NCBI RefSeq assembly: GCF_045679555.1
Contig: NC_092115.1
Coordinates: 33,049,596 to 33,113,595 of the forward strand
DNA: 64,000 nt
Direction of reading: 5' to 3'
DNA from: Salvelinus alpinus
Taxonomy: Eukaryota; Chordata; Actinopteri; Salmoniformes; Salmonidae
Positions 1-12,815 of this stretch are shown here, piece after piece (within the stretch, counting starts at the first letter, position 1; every line of letters starts with the position of its first letter). The position numbers were made by a program, and so were the translations under genes. The notes beneath the pieces were generated by a model. It saw only the letters and a list, made by a program, of their open reading frames with translations. It searched no databases and had not been told where the DNA came from.

Positions 1-504
1 GGAAGATCAGCTCAGGAGCCCTTCAGAATGAGCCAGGAAGGAACACAAGTGTCTGTTTGTCAAGTCAGATCACTCAGGTCAGCAGCTTTTGGGCATTACG
101 GAATATTCTCTCTAGTCTAGATTATACCACACTGGCGTCTGTCTGTTTTTTAGAAATAGTTTGCCTTCTACTGTATCCTTTTAGGCATTGCACTTTTTGG
201 AGTGATTTAAAAAACAACATTTAAGCCTATTGTACAACATACTATAAAAGACTACAAGATGTAGCCTGAGGAAGTCAGTTTTAATTCTTGATGGCACACA
301 TCCCAGAATCCTTGCAGGTTGTCAAAGCAATGCAAATCCGGGGATTGGGTGGAAACATATTAGAGGGTAGAACTATAACTTATTCCAGTGCCTCTGCAGT
401 GATTGCTGTGAATTAACCATTCAGTATCAGACCTCAACTTATGCATTAGAAGGAAGACAGATTGAATCAGTTTACTGCCTAGAAGCATTCACCACACGTA
501 CAGA

Positions 505-701
505 AGCCCTGTTTATACCTGCCATTAACATGCATCCTTCATCCTGATCTTGTCCTGCTCTTGCACTTCTAAGATCTGATCAAAATCGGTTCACAATGTG
601 TATTTTAATCATCTACACCTGTCTAAAAATGTGGGCATAATCAGAATTGTGGACAAGATATGGATGAAGGACGCATGTTAGAACCAGGTATAAACAGGGC
701 T
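505..701. mobile_element. Palindromic MITE, about 197 bp
   Basis: The two ends are imperfect inverted copies of each other over about 45 bp. The left end reads AGCCCTGTTTATACCTG, and the reverse complement of the right end gives the same 17 bases. Homology continues through a CATGC.TCCTTCATCC.. block on both sides. The triplet AGA flanks both ends and may be a 3-bp target duplication. There is no coding capacity, so this is a non-autonomous DNA transposon. The superfamily is not clear; a 3-bp duplication would fit Harbinger-type elements. Confidence 0.7.
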
Positions 702-1365
702 AGAGAGAAAGACAGACAGACCTCTGAGGGATTGGTCGATTAGGATTACAATAGATAGCTGTCCACAAGAAATAAGCTCTTCCATTTCAAAAGTAAGATT
801 GGCTGCAGGCAGGCAAATAAAGGGCTGTGCTCCCTCAAAGGGTGTAACAAGTGAGTGCTGATCAATATAGCCAGCATGTGTTAAATTTCAAGTTTGTTTG
901 ATGTCTGGACAGGTTCACAAGGAGCAGGTTCAGCCTTGAGTTTGGGTTGAGTCATCCTTCATTCTTTCTACACCTCTACCATGGAATGAAAGCAAGAAAG
1001 CGGACTGGAGCAGGAACCTGACTTCTGCTGTGTTGTATGTTTAACTTTGAAGCAATTTGAAAGTTACTATATGAAGTTGACAGACTACAACTCCACAGAC
1101 AGGTTGTTATCATAGTAATGTCAGGCAAGTAGTTTCAAGAGAAAGTAGTAAAAACATTGCAGCTTGTATAATGATACATGTAAAGTCTGCACATGATACA
1201 TGATGTGATGGATTTTAGTATATTTATTGGATTACTAATCTCATAAAGTTGAATTAAGAAGATGTTTCATGACACCTTTTCTAGAGTACCCAGCGTACGT
1301 ACGTCATCATGCCATACCCTGATATTCACAGTCCTTGCACAGAAAAATGAAGTCAAGCATTTTAC
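702..1365. other. Intergenic sequence downstream of snai2
   Basis: No supported gene, RNA or repeat was recognised here. The sequence is AT-rich, lacks long open frames and lies 3' of the snai2 poly(A) signals. Confidence 0.5.
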
Positions 1366-1381
1366 AAACATTTTATGAATC

Positions 1382-1422
1382 TTTATTTTAAAAGCATCTC
1401 AAAAATATTAAAATCATTTATT
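1382..1422 (-). other. snai2: Candidate poly(A) signals of snai2
   Basis: TTTATT at 1382-1387 and again at 1417-1422 reads AATAAA on the minus strand, 0.7 kb downstream of the snai2 stop codon. This would give a 3' untranslated region of about 0.75 kb (to roughly 1365), rich in ATTTA-like and T-rich motifs. The true cleavage site cannot be seen. Confidence 0.5.
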
Positions 1423-2128
1423 CAGTATCACAATTCACACTGTCAAAAATACAATCATCTCAGTCACACTTACATTCAAATATATAAAAATATAAATGAA
1501 AACAATTGTTTTAGAAAAATAGTTAATTGCCAAGTCAAAGTGAGGCACTTGGTAAAAGTATTGTTATCTGCTGGCAAAACAGTTACTGTGTGATTGAGTT
1601 GTAATACTGTCACCCTAAAAATTGTCTTTCCACTTGTTCCTTAAGTTATGATGGCTTTAAATATTCCATTGACTGTGCACAGTCCGTCTCTATCGTTTGT
1701 TACCATACACCATGTGGAATACCTATGTGGTTTCTTAGAAAAAAGAAAAATATTATGACATAACCGGAAATATATCCTCTGAGAGAGATTGGTCAGAACA
1801 TCAAAATGTTTGAGAAGGCACATTATTTCAAATCTCTCCACTTCTCAAAAGTACATGAAAAGCAATGACTGTAAGGTACATGGTATAACAAACATAAAGT
1901 TCAACACTGGTTGCAATGGCAGAAAGATACTGCTTAAAATGAAAAGCACATGACAGACAGAGCATTTGTTTTTACACTGAAATGAAATGGATTGTTGGTC
2001 AGTCAGTAAAAGAGTGTCTTGCATATTTGGTTACAAAGCCTCAGTATGCAATATCCCCTGAACAGTTCTTGAGGACTGGAAAGTACCAGAGGTCTCTGGT
2101 GGTGGCACTGTATCCCAGCCCAGCAGTC

Positions 2129-2310
2129 TCAATGTACTACACAACAACCAGATTCCTCATGCTTGTGCAGAAGAGACATTCTGGAGAAGGTTTTGGAACA
2201 GTTCTTGCATTGGTATTTTTTCACATCCGAATGGGTTTGTAGGTGAGCCCTGAGGTTGGACCTGTCCGCAAAAGCCCTACTGCAATGGGGGCAGGAGAAG
2301 GGCTTTTCTC
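2129..2310 (-). CDS. snai2: snai2 coding exon 3 (fingers 4-5)
   Basis: The acceptor is CTTACAG|GAGAAAAG. The exon encodes the last two fingers and ends in GCCVVH-stop; the mammalian tail is GCCVAH. The linker TGEKPFSC spans the exon 2/3 junction. Confidence 0.96.
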
Positions 2311-3802
2311 CTGTAAGAGGGGAAAGGGAAAGAAATGTGTCAGTATTCACAGGCGGATAAAAGATACAAACTGACATAGGCCTAATAATGTAGGGCTATT
2401 TGCTCCATAATCAACTGTAATAACTTAACTAGCGCATGGACTGATAGTTACTCTTATGTTGCACTGTAAAGGTTAGGAAACACTAGAGCCAAAATCGTTC
2501 TTCCCTGACATTATGTCAAGCATGAGATATGGCTTGACATAAAAGTCCAAATCTTTTACTTTTGTGAAAAGTTTAAACCAGAACATAGAATGTTGTACAT
2601 CATGGAACTTCACAGTCTGAAAACCACACCTTTAACATAAGTTACCACATAACATATAACTGTTTTACACAGGCATTGCAATGCACTTTGCAATATGTAT
2701 ATGATACATACATTTAATAAAAACAGTTCAAACCAGTTATCATAAATGATATATTCCATAAACTGTTGCACATAGTTATCCTAAAACGAAATAGCTGCAT
2801 GGTGGGCTATCTTCAATATTTCCAAGTAGACTACTGTACAGTAACGGCACTCCAAACCTTTATAGCTACTCACCAGTGTGCGTTCTGATGTGTCCCTGAA
2901 GCAACCACGGTCTTGAGAAAGCTTTGCCACATATTTTACAGACACAAGGCAAAGTGTGAGTTCTGATGTGCATTTTTAGTGCTCCAAGACTGACGTACTC
3001 CTTTTCGCAATATTTACAACTGAAAGATTTCCTCGTCTGAGCGTCGCAGTGCAGTTGCTTATGCTTCAGCAGTCCAGAATACGTGGAATAGGATTTGTTA
3101 CACAAACTACATTGGAATTTTTCTGCCTCCACTCCATGAGGATCTGTAAGTTTGGTAAGCATCCGGTCGTCTTCATCGCTCCTGGGGCTCTCGGAGCCGC
3201 TGTGGTCTTTGGATGAGGTGTCAGAGAGCGACGAGGGGTATCCAGAAATGGGAGAGAGGTCACTTGGAAGCGGAGATAACGGAAAACTGCTTGTAGTCCA
3301 TACTGTGATAGGGTTGTATGCGACCGAGCTAAGGATCTCCGGTTGAGGAATGACAGGCAATGGGAGGCCTTTGTAAAGATACGGTGAAATAAATACTGAA
3401 AATAGAAACAAAATCATACATTTAGGTGATTAAAAATAACTTCACCGTATAGTAATAATAGGCCTATATATGTCCATGTATTATTTATTTTAAAAAGAGC
3501 TGAATAACATCCCCTCATTGAAGAGCACAGATTAGAAAGTTACAAAGTAGCAATAACTTTGACATGGAGATGCAATGAAAGTATGAATCCGGATACATTT
3601 CAACTATGTATTCGGAAAATAGCCTGGCCGCTGTCAATTTGTAAACTTGTAACAATTTAGTTGCATGTCAGTGTAATCCACGCATCTGTTGAGCGATGGA
3701 TTTAGAAAACGTATTTGCTTTACCTGTAGGGCTTTCCAGCTCGCTATAATTTGGCTTCTTAGAGGAGTTAATATGTTTCTTGACAAGAAACGATCGTGGC
3801 AT
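2129..3802 (-). CDS. snai2: Snai2 (Slug) zinc-finger transcriptional repressor, complete
   Basis: This is a Snail-family nuclear repressor that binds CAGGTG E-boxes and acts in neural crest formation and epithelial-mesenchymal transition. It has three coding exons on the minus strand: 3802-3724, 3395-2874 and 2310-2129. Together they give 783 nt, 260 residues plus stop (human SNAI2 is 268). Residues 1-9 are the SNAG corepressor motif MPRSFLVKK. Residues 27-115 match the Slug-specific region ([37 protein letters not shown]), which separates snai2 from snai1. Five C2H2 fingers lie at about 122-144, 153-173, 179-199, 207-227 and 235-256. All splice sites are GT-AG, with a split codon at each junction (GTA Val, GGA Gly). 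The frame is intact. It is one of possibly two salmonid duplicates. Confidence 0.97.
2874..3395 (-). CDS. snai2: snai2 coding exon 2 (Slug region and fingers 1-3)
   Basis: The acceptor is TTTTCAG|TATTTATT and the donor ACTG|GTGAGT. The 522-nt exon encodes the Slug-specific region, a serine-rich stretch with [11 protein letters not shown] (GSK3/beta-TrCP-like in the family) and the first three zinc fingers. Confidence 0.96.
3724..3802 (-). CDS. snai2: snai2 coding exon 1 (SNAG domain)
   Basis: The ATG is at 3802-3800. The exon encodes 26 residues, starting [10 protein letters not shown], plus one base of a split valine codon. The donor is CAG|GTAAAG. The SNAG start is diagnostic of Snail and Gfi repressors and fixes the start codon. 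Confidence 0.96.
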
Positions 3803-4060
3803 CTTGGAAAATAAATGTGACTGAAACTTTGGTATAAAACTTTTTTGGTAAATATAACGGTCCCCTCAGGGCGCGACAAATCACTGCAGAGACGGAAATC
3901 CTTAGTGCATACGCCAGTGAAGTGTCATTGTAGTGCAGAGAGCCCTGTTGTAACAGTACAGCAGGCAGCAGTAAAGAGCTGTAAATACTCCCTATCAGGT
4001 GCATGGGAGGAGTCTCCCAAGACTCCTTTACATGTCAGGCGTCTTCAAACCAATTAAAAC
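3803..4060 (-). promoter_or_regulatory. snai2: Probable snai2 5'UTR and core promoter
   Basis: This is the sequence immediately upstream of the SNAG ATG. A CAGGTG E-box (a Snail/bHLH site) lies at 3996-4001. A TATA-like GTATTTAC (minus strand) is at 3981-3988, and an ATTGG (inverted CCAAT) box is at 4050-4054. Snail genes are known to bind and regulate their own promoters through such E-boxes. The start site itself is inferred. Confidence 0.4.
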
Positions 4061-4314
4061 CACGTACATTTGTAATGGGCGGAGTCAAGACCCACCCTCT
4101 TGGTAGACAGGTGTATTTGTGTGTGGAGTGGGGAGTGGGGAGATTTGTGGACTAGTGGTGGTGGTGGTGATGGTGTTTGGGCTTGTAGCTGGAGACAGCT
4201 GTGATATAAGGATACATACCAGTGCAATCGTCGGAATGTGCAGGTTGTTGGTAATGAGCGTTGTGTGTTGCATAGCTCAGAAGGCATGACAATCGATAGC
4301 CTGTTCAATGGCAT

Positions 4315-5388
4315 GGAGGACTAATTTAATGAGGGATATAATTGTAAAAACACATCTGCATGGTATTAAATGATATTACTTCCTATGTGCTACACAGCAT
4401 ACACACATGTTTGATTATTTATTGATGTATACCCTTTCCCCAATCCAGTGACATGTAATTTATGCACAAACAGGGGATAGTGGAAACCAACTCCATTACT
4501 GTTCACATTGTCATTGAATGGGATTGTCCTCAACGAAGCTTCCTCTGATGTCAGTGTGAATGCAGGTAGTAAATCATACATTTCCTTGTCAATAATCCAA
4601 TAAAGTATTCTTCCTTCAAATGTCAATCTAACTAGTTGGCTTTCAAGGTCAGTCTGAACAGCATAATTACATTTACCTCTGTCTGCTGAGCCTGCTGAGC
4701 GGAGCCTGCAAAGGAGAAGGAAATGTATCACTCTACGCCCCCTTGTGTCCAGTTAACTCTTTGCAATGGCATTATTTGGCCATATGAATGAAACAAAGGA
4801 TGAATTTGAATAGTTCCCATATCAAATAAGATTGGCAAATTCAGCAATTTTTTTGAATCTTATTGCGTTGCTAACTTAAAGTTAATTGTGAACTGGTTAT
4901 CTTATCTTCAAAACCTAATTGGAGACAATAAATAATGTCCTTCTTTCCTGGCTAAATTATAAGGGTAGGAGGGGTTATCTGTGTATAATTAGTTGGATGG
5001 CTCCATTTTTGATGGGTGAGACCTAATAAACTGTCTTGACTGACCATGTGTGTATTTGTCTGACAACACACTGTGAAATGGATGTGCAGCTCATATTGTT
5101 TGTTAATATTTGTATTTTTGCATGTTTGAATGTTAGTGTTGTGTTGTACTTTCTGTTATATTGGTTTTTCGAAATAAACAAAAAAACACAAAGTAAATGT
5201 GCGTAAGTTTTCCATGGTGAGAAGGCATCAATGTTTCACAAAGATAGTCTGTGTGCACTAACTGAAATTTTGGATGAGCTATACCGCACTTAAAACACAA
5301 CTTTATTGTGAAAACACAAGTCAATACTGCAGCTTTCCGCATCTAAATCAACATGGATACCCAATATATAGGGGTTACTCACAAGGTA
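4315..5388. other. Intergenic, no recognised gene
   Basis: An open frame of 113 codons on the minus strand (4390-4731) matches no family I recognise and has no splice or promoter context, so it is not called. The rest is AT-rich unique-looking sequence. Confidence 0.4.
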
Positions 5389-5492
5389 CAGTGCCTTGCA
5401 AAACGATTCATCCCCCTTTGGCGTTAATTCCACGTTGTAAGGCAGCAGAATAGGAAAAATGCCAAGGGGGTGAATACTTTCACAAGCCACTG
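5389..5492. mobile_element. Short Tc1-type MITE, 104 bp
   Basis: TA-flanked short element. The left end CAGTGCCTTGCAAAA pairs with the right end reading CAGTGGCTTGTGAAAG on the opposite strand. Inside, CATCCCCCTTTGGCGTT pairs with GCCAAGGGGGTGAATA. It is the two termini of a salmonid Tc1-like element with the transposase lost. Confidence 0.75.
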
Positions 5493-6139
5493 TAGTACTG
5501 TATAGGGATTTGATGCTAAAACAGATGGGTGTGCATCGTCTTCAATCTAATCAGGTCATGTCCAGGGCAGCAAAGTGTTAATTTGATGAAATGTTCTATA
5601 AATAAGATCAACAATCATTAGAAAATCACCTGAAACGACAATAACTAATTTTTTAAAAGAGAATAAAATGCCTGTGAGATGAATTCATGACTAAGAAACC
5701 TTATGTGGTGCAAGTGATAATAGCATTCAAGTTCAATTTTTTTTTTTAATTTAATTTTGTTATTTAACCTTTATTTAACTCTTTTATAAAGGCCATTTTA
5801 TCTCTCAGGTCTATGATGCTCAAATTGGTCTCACTTTAATCAACTGTGTATAAAATTGGTAGTTAAGATGGTAATTCAATGCACTTACAAAGGGGAACGC
5901 AATTATTAAAGTCCTATGTAACAACCTAATGTTATTACAATGTCATGACAGAGTTATTACACAGGTATAAGAGCAACTCCATGTAAAGTGTTAGACTTTG
6001 GGACAGTGTGTTGTGTAGAAAAAAACAGAGACACTATTGCAATCATATACATATGTAGACCTACTCTCTTTATGGCTATACATAGCTCTGATTGCAATAC
6101 ATCTGCAACTGTAAAACCTGCACAGCTGCTCACCCAATA

Positions 6140-6889
6140 AGGGCTGCAGGGTAGAGGATCTTACGGCACTGAACCCAGCTGTCTGTTAATGTATTGAGGA
6201 GTTGAAACTTAGTTTCCTGATCTGATGTGAGATACACATTGAATTGGCTCCTTTGTATCTGCTTTTGCGGTAATTTTCTTCAGGACGCATTCCCTAACCA
6301 AACCATACCGCAGTGGTCGCCGATAATTGCCTTTTAAAGCGCTCCTTGGACCGGAGACATTTTGCTTGTACTTATCTTAGGCTATGTGCATAATTGATTT
6401 TCTTAATCAACGGTGAACGTACATTCACAGTAATTTCCTCATTGGGAGAAATGTGAGTGGTCCGTGAGTAAAATTAACAACTGAGGCGATTGACGTGAGT
6501 TTAAACAAATCGCATATGATTTTTAGCCAGTCATTTTGGCACCAGGGCGCACGGCAAGGGGAAATGTGAAACTGTATCTATCCCATGCCTTGCTGGCGTC
6601 GACTGTCGAAGGAAAGGATGCCCTGTCTCGTTTCTGCTGGAGAAATATGGAGAGAAAAATTACACGTTTCTCGTGTAGCCTAGGCTAAGTGTGGGATGCT
6701 TAACGGTTTCGCACACTGCCTCAGTGTGTGGATATCGTGGGCGACGGTGGCACAAGGATAGGTAGGCTATGATTTCACATATATTTAGAATCTGCAGCCT
6801 TGACTGAATAAATAAAGACATTTCAGCAGGGATTGATGTAAGGGGCCGACTGGATCCAATATCATCACCACCTGTTACCAGAAAATCAG
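6140..6889 (+). promoter_or_regulatory. sntg1: Candidate sntg1 promoter and 5'UTR exon
   Basis: This block is less AT-rich and has more CpG than its surroundings. It ends in ATCACCACCTGTTACC..AAAATCAG followed by GTAAGC, a good splice donor (exon end at 6889). The first coding exon of sntg1 (36895 onward) has an upstream acceptor, so at least one non-coding 5' exon must exist upstream on the plus strand, and this is the best candidate seen. No transcript evidence is available, so this is inference only. Confidence 0.3.
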
Positions 6890-7587
6890 GTAAGCTATAT
6901 ATAAATATTCCAAGTCAACTTCTCGATTTATATTGTATAATACAATGTAATTTGCATTTAAGATGGTAATTCACTGTAGTGGGATATAGCCCACTAGTAT
7001 ATGAGACAATATAATGTATTAATTGTACCTTTAAAAACGTTCACTTTTATTTATACGCCATTTGTAGACTATCACTTTCATAAAGCCTAATTCAGAAGCC
7101 AGTAGGCTATGCTCTTCATGATCTATCTAATATCTAATAAGTAGCCTAACAATCTATAATCATTGGCTCTCACATATGCGTAATGTAGCCTACGAAAGGG
7201 AACAGTTCATTCAGATTATGATAGAGAACCCATTAAGTGTAAAATATGAAAGGAATTTAGGTTGCAACATGCAGTAGCCTCTTTTGCCGTCTGACGTGTC
7301 CAAATGTATAGGCACACGCAGTTCCTTCAGCTAGTGCCGTGTCAGTCCTCTTTCTATCCACAATGATGTAAAACAAGGTTGAAGTGCAAGGCAATACACT
7401 GCCCATATTATCGACATGGTCATTTTTGTATGATATAGACTTGTAGATGATGGAATTCTGCTGCCACGGTAAGGCAGTTGCTGGTATTAATCGTATTCCA
7501 GTTATTTACATGGTTGTACAGCCTACTGATTGTTAGTCTTCTGGAGCTAATAATGTGGAATACATGCAATACCAGCCTGGCCTAATA

Positions 7588-9192
<1,605 letters not shown>

Positions 9193-9519
9193 TATATCAC
9201 CAGCCCCATGGCAACCAAACTATAGTCTCTATTCTGGTTTTAATACCTTTTAGGAAGGTATATAGATTTACTTGAAAGCCCCTCCTGAATATTTATGATC
9301 TATTATGAATATATATTTAACATTTCCACACTTCTTACAGTAATGTTTGTTAAAGTAAAGACAAATCAACTCAATAACTTGAGGGGTCAGTTGGTGTATA
9401 TCTTATAATCATTTGGTGGGTGCTTATATTTGTGCTATTTCACACATGTAGAAGTGCCTATGAATACATACAGCATGTGTGAATGAGAAATGTATTATTC
9501 ATTCTCTTTGAGACACCCT

Positions 9520-9692
9520 CAGAAAGTGGGGTAACAGCCAGGGATAGCCATTATCAACAGTGATCCTGGAGCAATTAGGGTTAAGTGCCTTGCTTATCTA
9601 CAGATTTTTCACCTTGTCAGCTCAGGGATTTGAACTAGTGACCTTTTGGCTACTGGCCCAAAACTCTAACTGCTAGGCTACCCGATGCCCAT
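9520..9692 (-). repeat. tRNA-derived SINE (HpaI-like), minus strand
   Basis: On the minus strand it reads GGGTAGCCTAGCAGTTAGAG (A-box region), then GTTCAAATCCC (B box), then GAGCTGACAAGGTGAAAAATCTG and a GGCACTTAACCCTAATTGC tail. This layout is that of the salmonid HpaI SINE family. Confidence 0.85.
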
Positions 9693-10162
9693 TGTGCTAC
9701 CATCCATTGGCTTTAAGATGGAGGTTAAAACCTAGCTAGATTTGATGGACACACTCTTAATTTGTATTCAATGTAAGCTGCTTGCTGAGCTCAATGAAAC
9801 CATAGGATAGGCTATACCTGTTAGGTCTGTATCATGGCCTTATCATCAATATGCTGTAATTCTTACAAATTCTTCAGAAAGGATTACTGAGCAGTGTAGG
9901 TCAATGGTCAAAGGTAGCAATTTGGTTGATGTACAGTATAGTGACAGATCCTAGTTCCTATGGAATGAAAAGGTAGTGACATGTCATTGACATGTTTATG
10001 TTCCGACTATACCCCCTCTCCCCATACAGCTCATACTATAAATCAAAGATCTCTGTCAAGAACATCAGGCTTGAGGGAAATTGGCCAATAGGGTACTGTG
10101 ACCAGGTGTCAACCAGGCATGACTCTCCTATCTACAGTGTCACATTGTAATGCCATTAAGTA

Positions 10163-10330
10163 CACTCGTAGAAAAATAGATGCCAAATAGAACCCAATAG
10201 GGTTCTTCAGCTTGTCCCCATAGGGGAAGCCTTTTTGGTGCTAGGTAGAACCCTCTGTAAGTGGTTCTTCATAGAATCCTCAAAGAACGGTTCTATACCT
10301 AGAACCCTCCATGAATGGTTCTAATGTGCT
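10163..10330. repeat. Palindromic AGAACC/GGTTCT repeat
   Basis: The stretch has many opposed copies of AGAACC and GGTTCT (for example GAACCCAATAGGGTTCTTC and AGAACCCTCCATGAATGGTTCT), which can fold into a long imperfect hairpin. A repeat of this kind is common in salmonid introns and is probably a MITE. Exact ends are not clear. Confidence 0.55.
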
Positions 10331-10735
10331 ATAACACTTTTATCAGATGTTGTTATCTTTCAAATTAAACTATTTTTGACAATACATAACGTATATCATA
10401 AAGCATTTCTTTGAGAGCCTAGTTATACCCTAACACTGTGGTCTGAAACTCCTGGTTTACTGGCCACATCAGGCCTGCAAGTCACATTATGCTTGCTTGC
10501 AAAGTGATGTGTAATTCCTATTGGAATCCAGACAAAGTAAGGATATCTAACAATTGTAACGTTTAGTCAACTGCAACCTGCATTCAGAATGACTGCCAGG
10601 GTAGGGAAAATTAATTCATTAAAGAGACTACATAAATCATATAAACCGGAACAACCATCTCAGTAACAGGTGCAATAAATCAAACTATTAACTAATTTAA
10701 ATTATTTATCTTTGTGTAGCATAATCAACCAATCA

Positions 10736-11105
10736 AAAAGTACCTTCAGAAAGTATTCACACCCGAGGCCTCCCGAGTGGCACTGCATCGCAGTGCTTGA
10801 GGCATCACAACATACCTGGGTTCAATCGCTGGCTGTGACTGGGACACCCATGAGGCGGTGCACAATGGTTAGGGGAGGGTTTGTCCTGCTGGGATTTCCT
10901 TGTCCCATTGTGCTCTTCAGCTGGATGGTGCGGCTGGCTTCCAGGTTGTGTGGTTTGGCAGGGTCGTGTTTTGGTGTAAACATGACCTTTGCCTCTCCTG
11001 AGTCCGTAGGACAAGACTGTAACTACCAATTGGATATCACCAAAAAGTTTTTTTCCCACATTTTGTTGTGTTACAGCCTGATTTTAATATTGATTAAATG
11101 GAGAT
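10736..11105 (+). mobile_element. Tc1-like terminal repeat split by a SINE
   Basis: The left part (about 10738-10763, TACCTTCAGAAAGTATTCAC) and right part (about 11049-11105, CCCACATTTTGTTGTGTTAC) are consecutive pieces of one salmonid Tc1-type terminal repeat. A SINE lies between them. No transposase or second terminus was found, so this is a solo remnant. Confidence 0.65.
10764..11044 (+). repeat. tRNA-derived SINE inserted in the Tc1 remnant
   Basis: Begins CCTCCCGAGTGGC (tRNA-like head), with B-box-like GGGTTCAATCGC. Further markers are CCCATGAGGCGGTGCACAAT, GTGCGGCTGGCTTCC and a tail region CTTTGCCTCTCCTGAGTCCG. It is diverged, with several deletions, but the order of blocks is that of a common salmonid tRNA SINE. 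Confidence 0.75.
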
Positions 11106-12589
11106 TTATTTTATCACTAGCCCACATTTGTATTTGGTCTTGACTCGGTCTCGGAGAGTGAGGACTCATAATTTCTTCCCGACACCAGCGGAGTACAAAA
11201 GTCATAATTATCCGTTTCCATTCAGCCAGCCCACAAAACCGCTTAGCAAGGCCAAATATATACACTCCTATCTTGAAACATGAATATCTTAACAGCCTTT
11301 ATAACTATTATACACATGTTTGCACAGTGGTGAACCTATAGGTCTTCAGTGTGTGACAGGTTGGTGATTCTGAAAGGACAGCCACCGTAATACCAGCGCA
11401 ATCATGTAGGAGAGTGCACCTTTTGTAAAACACAAAGGGCCAGTTGTGTAGTGTAGGGTATACGCAGGTAAGCCATATACCCCCCAAAATATTCAGTGGG
11501 CATTGCTTACACTCACTTCTTAATCCCTACTGATGCATATCAAAGTAGTCTAGTGGAGGTATACGACTTATCAATTAATAGAGAAATCATGCACAAAGTA
11601 GCCTACACAATCGCAAAGCACGTGAAATATATGCACATGCGTGCCACACACATAGTCTAGTTTCAGCGGGCAGCAAGAGTGTGCAGTTCTCAACTGGTTT
11701 TGGCATGGAGTAGCTCACAGAAGAATGACATCGGTAGCCGGTAGGGTAGGAAAGACATTTCAACAGTAAATGATAACTAAGGCAACAATGGGTATGCAAA
11801 CCAGGTATTGAAAAAGTTTAGTCCGAAGTGTTGGTTAGTCGGCTATTGTGATGCACAATTGTCATCATATGTTGTTTGCATCAGGGGCATAGACATGGAT
11901 GGGCCTGGGTGGACAGAGGCCCACCCACCGGGGAGCCAATCAGATTGATGTGGTTTAAGCATTGTTGTGGACTTAAGACCATCACATTGTATTCTATAAA
12001 AAAAGGGTGATTTGAGAGTGAAAATCTGAAACATTTCTAGGAAAACAGATTTTTCACACAGGGAGCCTTTCCTTCGCTGGGCGAGCTGTTTGGGAACTTT
12101 TGGGCAAAATTAGAGTATACCCACTTCTCCAGCCACCACTACACCACTGTATAGGGCCCATGGAAAGACAGCAGTCACACACAGCATGATGTTAAAGGAT
12201 AAGCAGTTCATCAACTCTGACATAATAATCCAGTAAGTAGGTCCTAATCATAAGAATACAAAAACAGAACCATTAAGTATTACCCAGACTAAATGTACAA
12301 ATATTACTTCCCATTGTAAAAAAACATTTCACGTTTAGCACACAAAGTAAACGGTGACCTAAAGTTTAAAGTGGAACTGACAGCGTTTTAACTACTTTGC
12401 CACCACAAACCGATGCTGGCACTAAGACTGCACTTAATGCTCAATGAGCTGTATTGATCAGCTATGAAAAGCCAACTGACATTTACTCCTGAGGTGCTGA
12501 CCTGTTGCACCCTCTACAACCACTGTGAATATTATTATTTGACCCTGCTGGTCATCTTTGAACGTTTGAACATCTTGGCCATGTACTGT

Positions 12590-12815
12590 TATAATCTCCA
12601 CCCAGTACAGCCAGAAGAGGACTGGCCACCCTTCAGAGCCTGGTCCCGCTCTAGGTTTCTTCCTAGGTTCTGGCCTTTCTATGGAGTTTTTCCTAGCCAC
12701 TGTGCTTCTACATCTGCATTGCTTGCTGTTTGGGGTTGTAGGCTGGGTTTCTGTACAGCACTTTGTGACATCAGCTGAGGTAAAAAGGGCTTTATAAATA
12801 AATTTGATTGATATA
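12590..12815 (+). repeat. Fish LINE/SINE 3' tail
   Basis: Contains CTATGGAGTTTTTCCTAGCC, GCATTGCTTGCTGTTTGGGG and CTTTGTGACATCAGCTG, ending in GGGCTTTATAAATAAATTTG. This tail block is widely repeated in fish genomes, where it forms the 3' end of L2-like LINEs and of SINEs that use them. It abuts the truncated LINE that follows. Confidence 0.65.

Noticed and set aside
4390-4731. 113-codon minus-strand open frame
   Set aside because: No recognised domain, no clear promoter, no splice context. It could be chance or an old repeat.
11870-12150. Possible further hAT-like element (CAGGGGCATAG .. CACCACTG)
   Set aside because: The ends are suggestive, but no 8-bp duplication is visible at the candidate borders.
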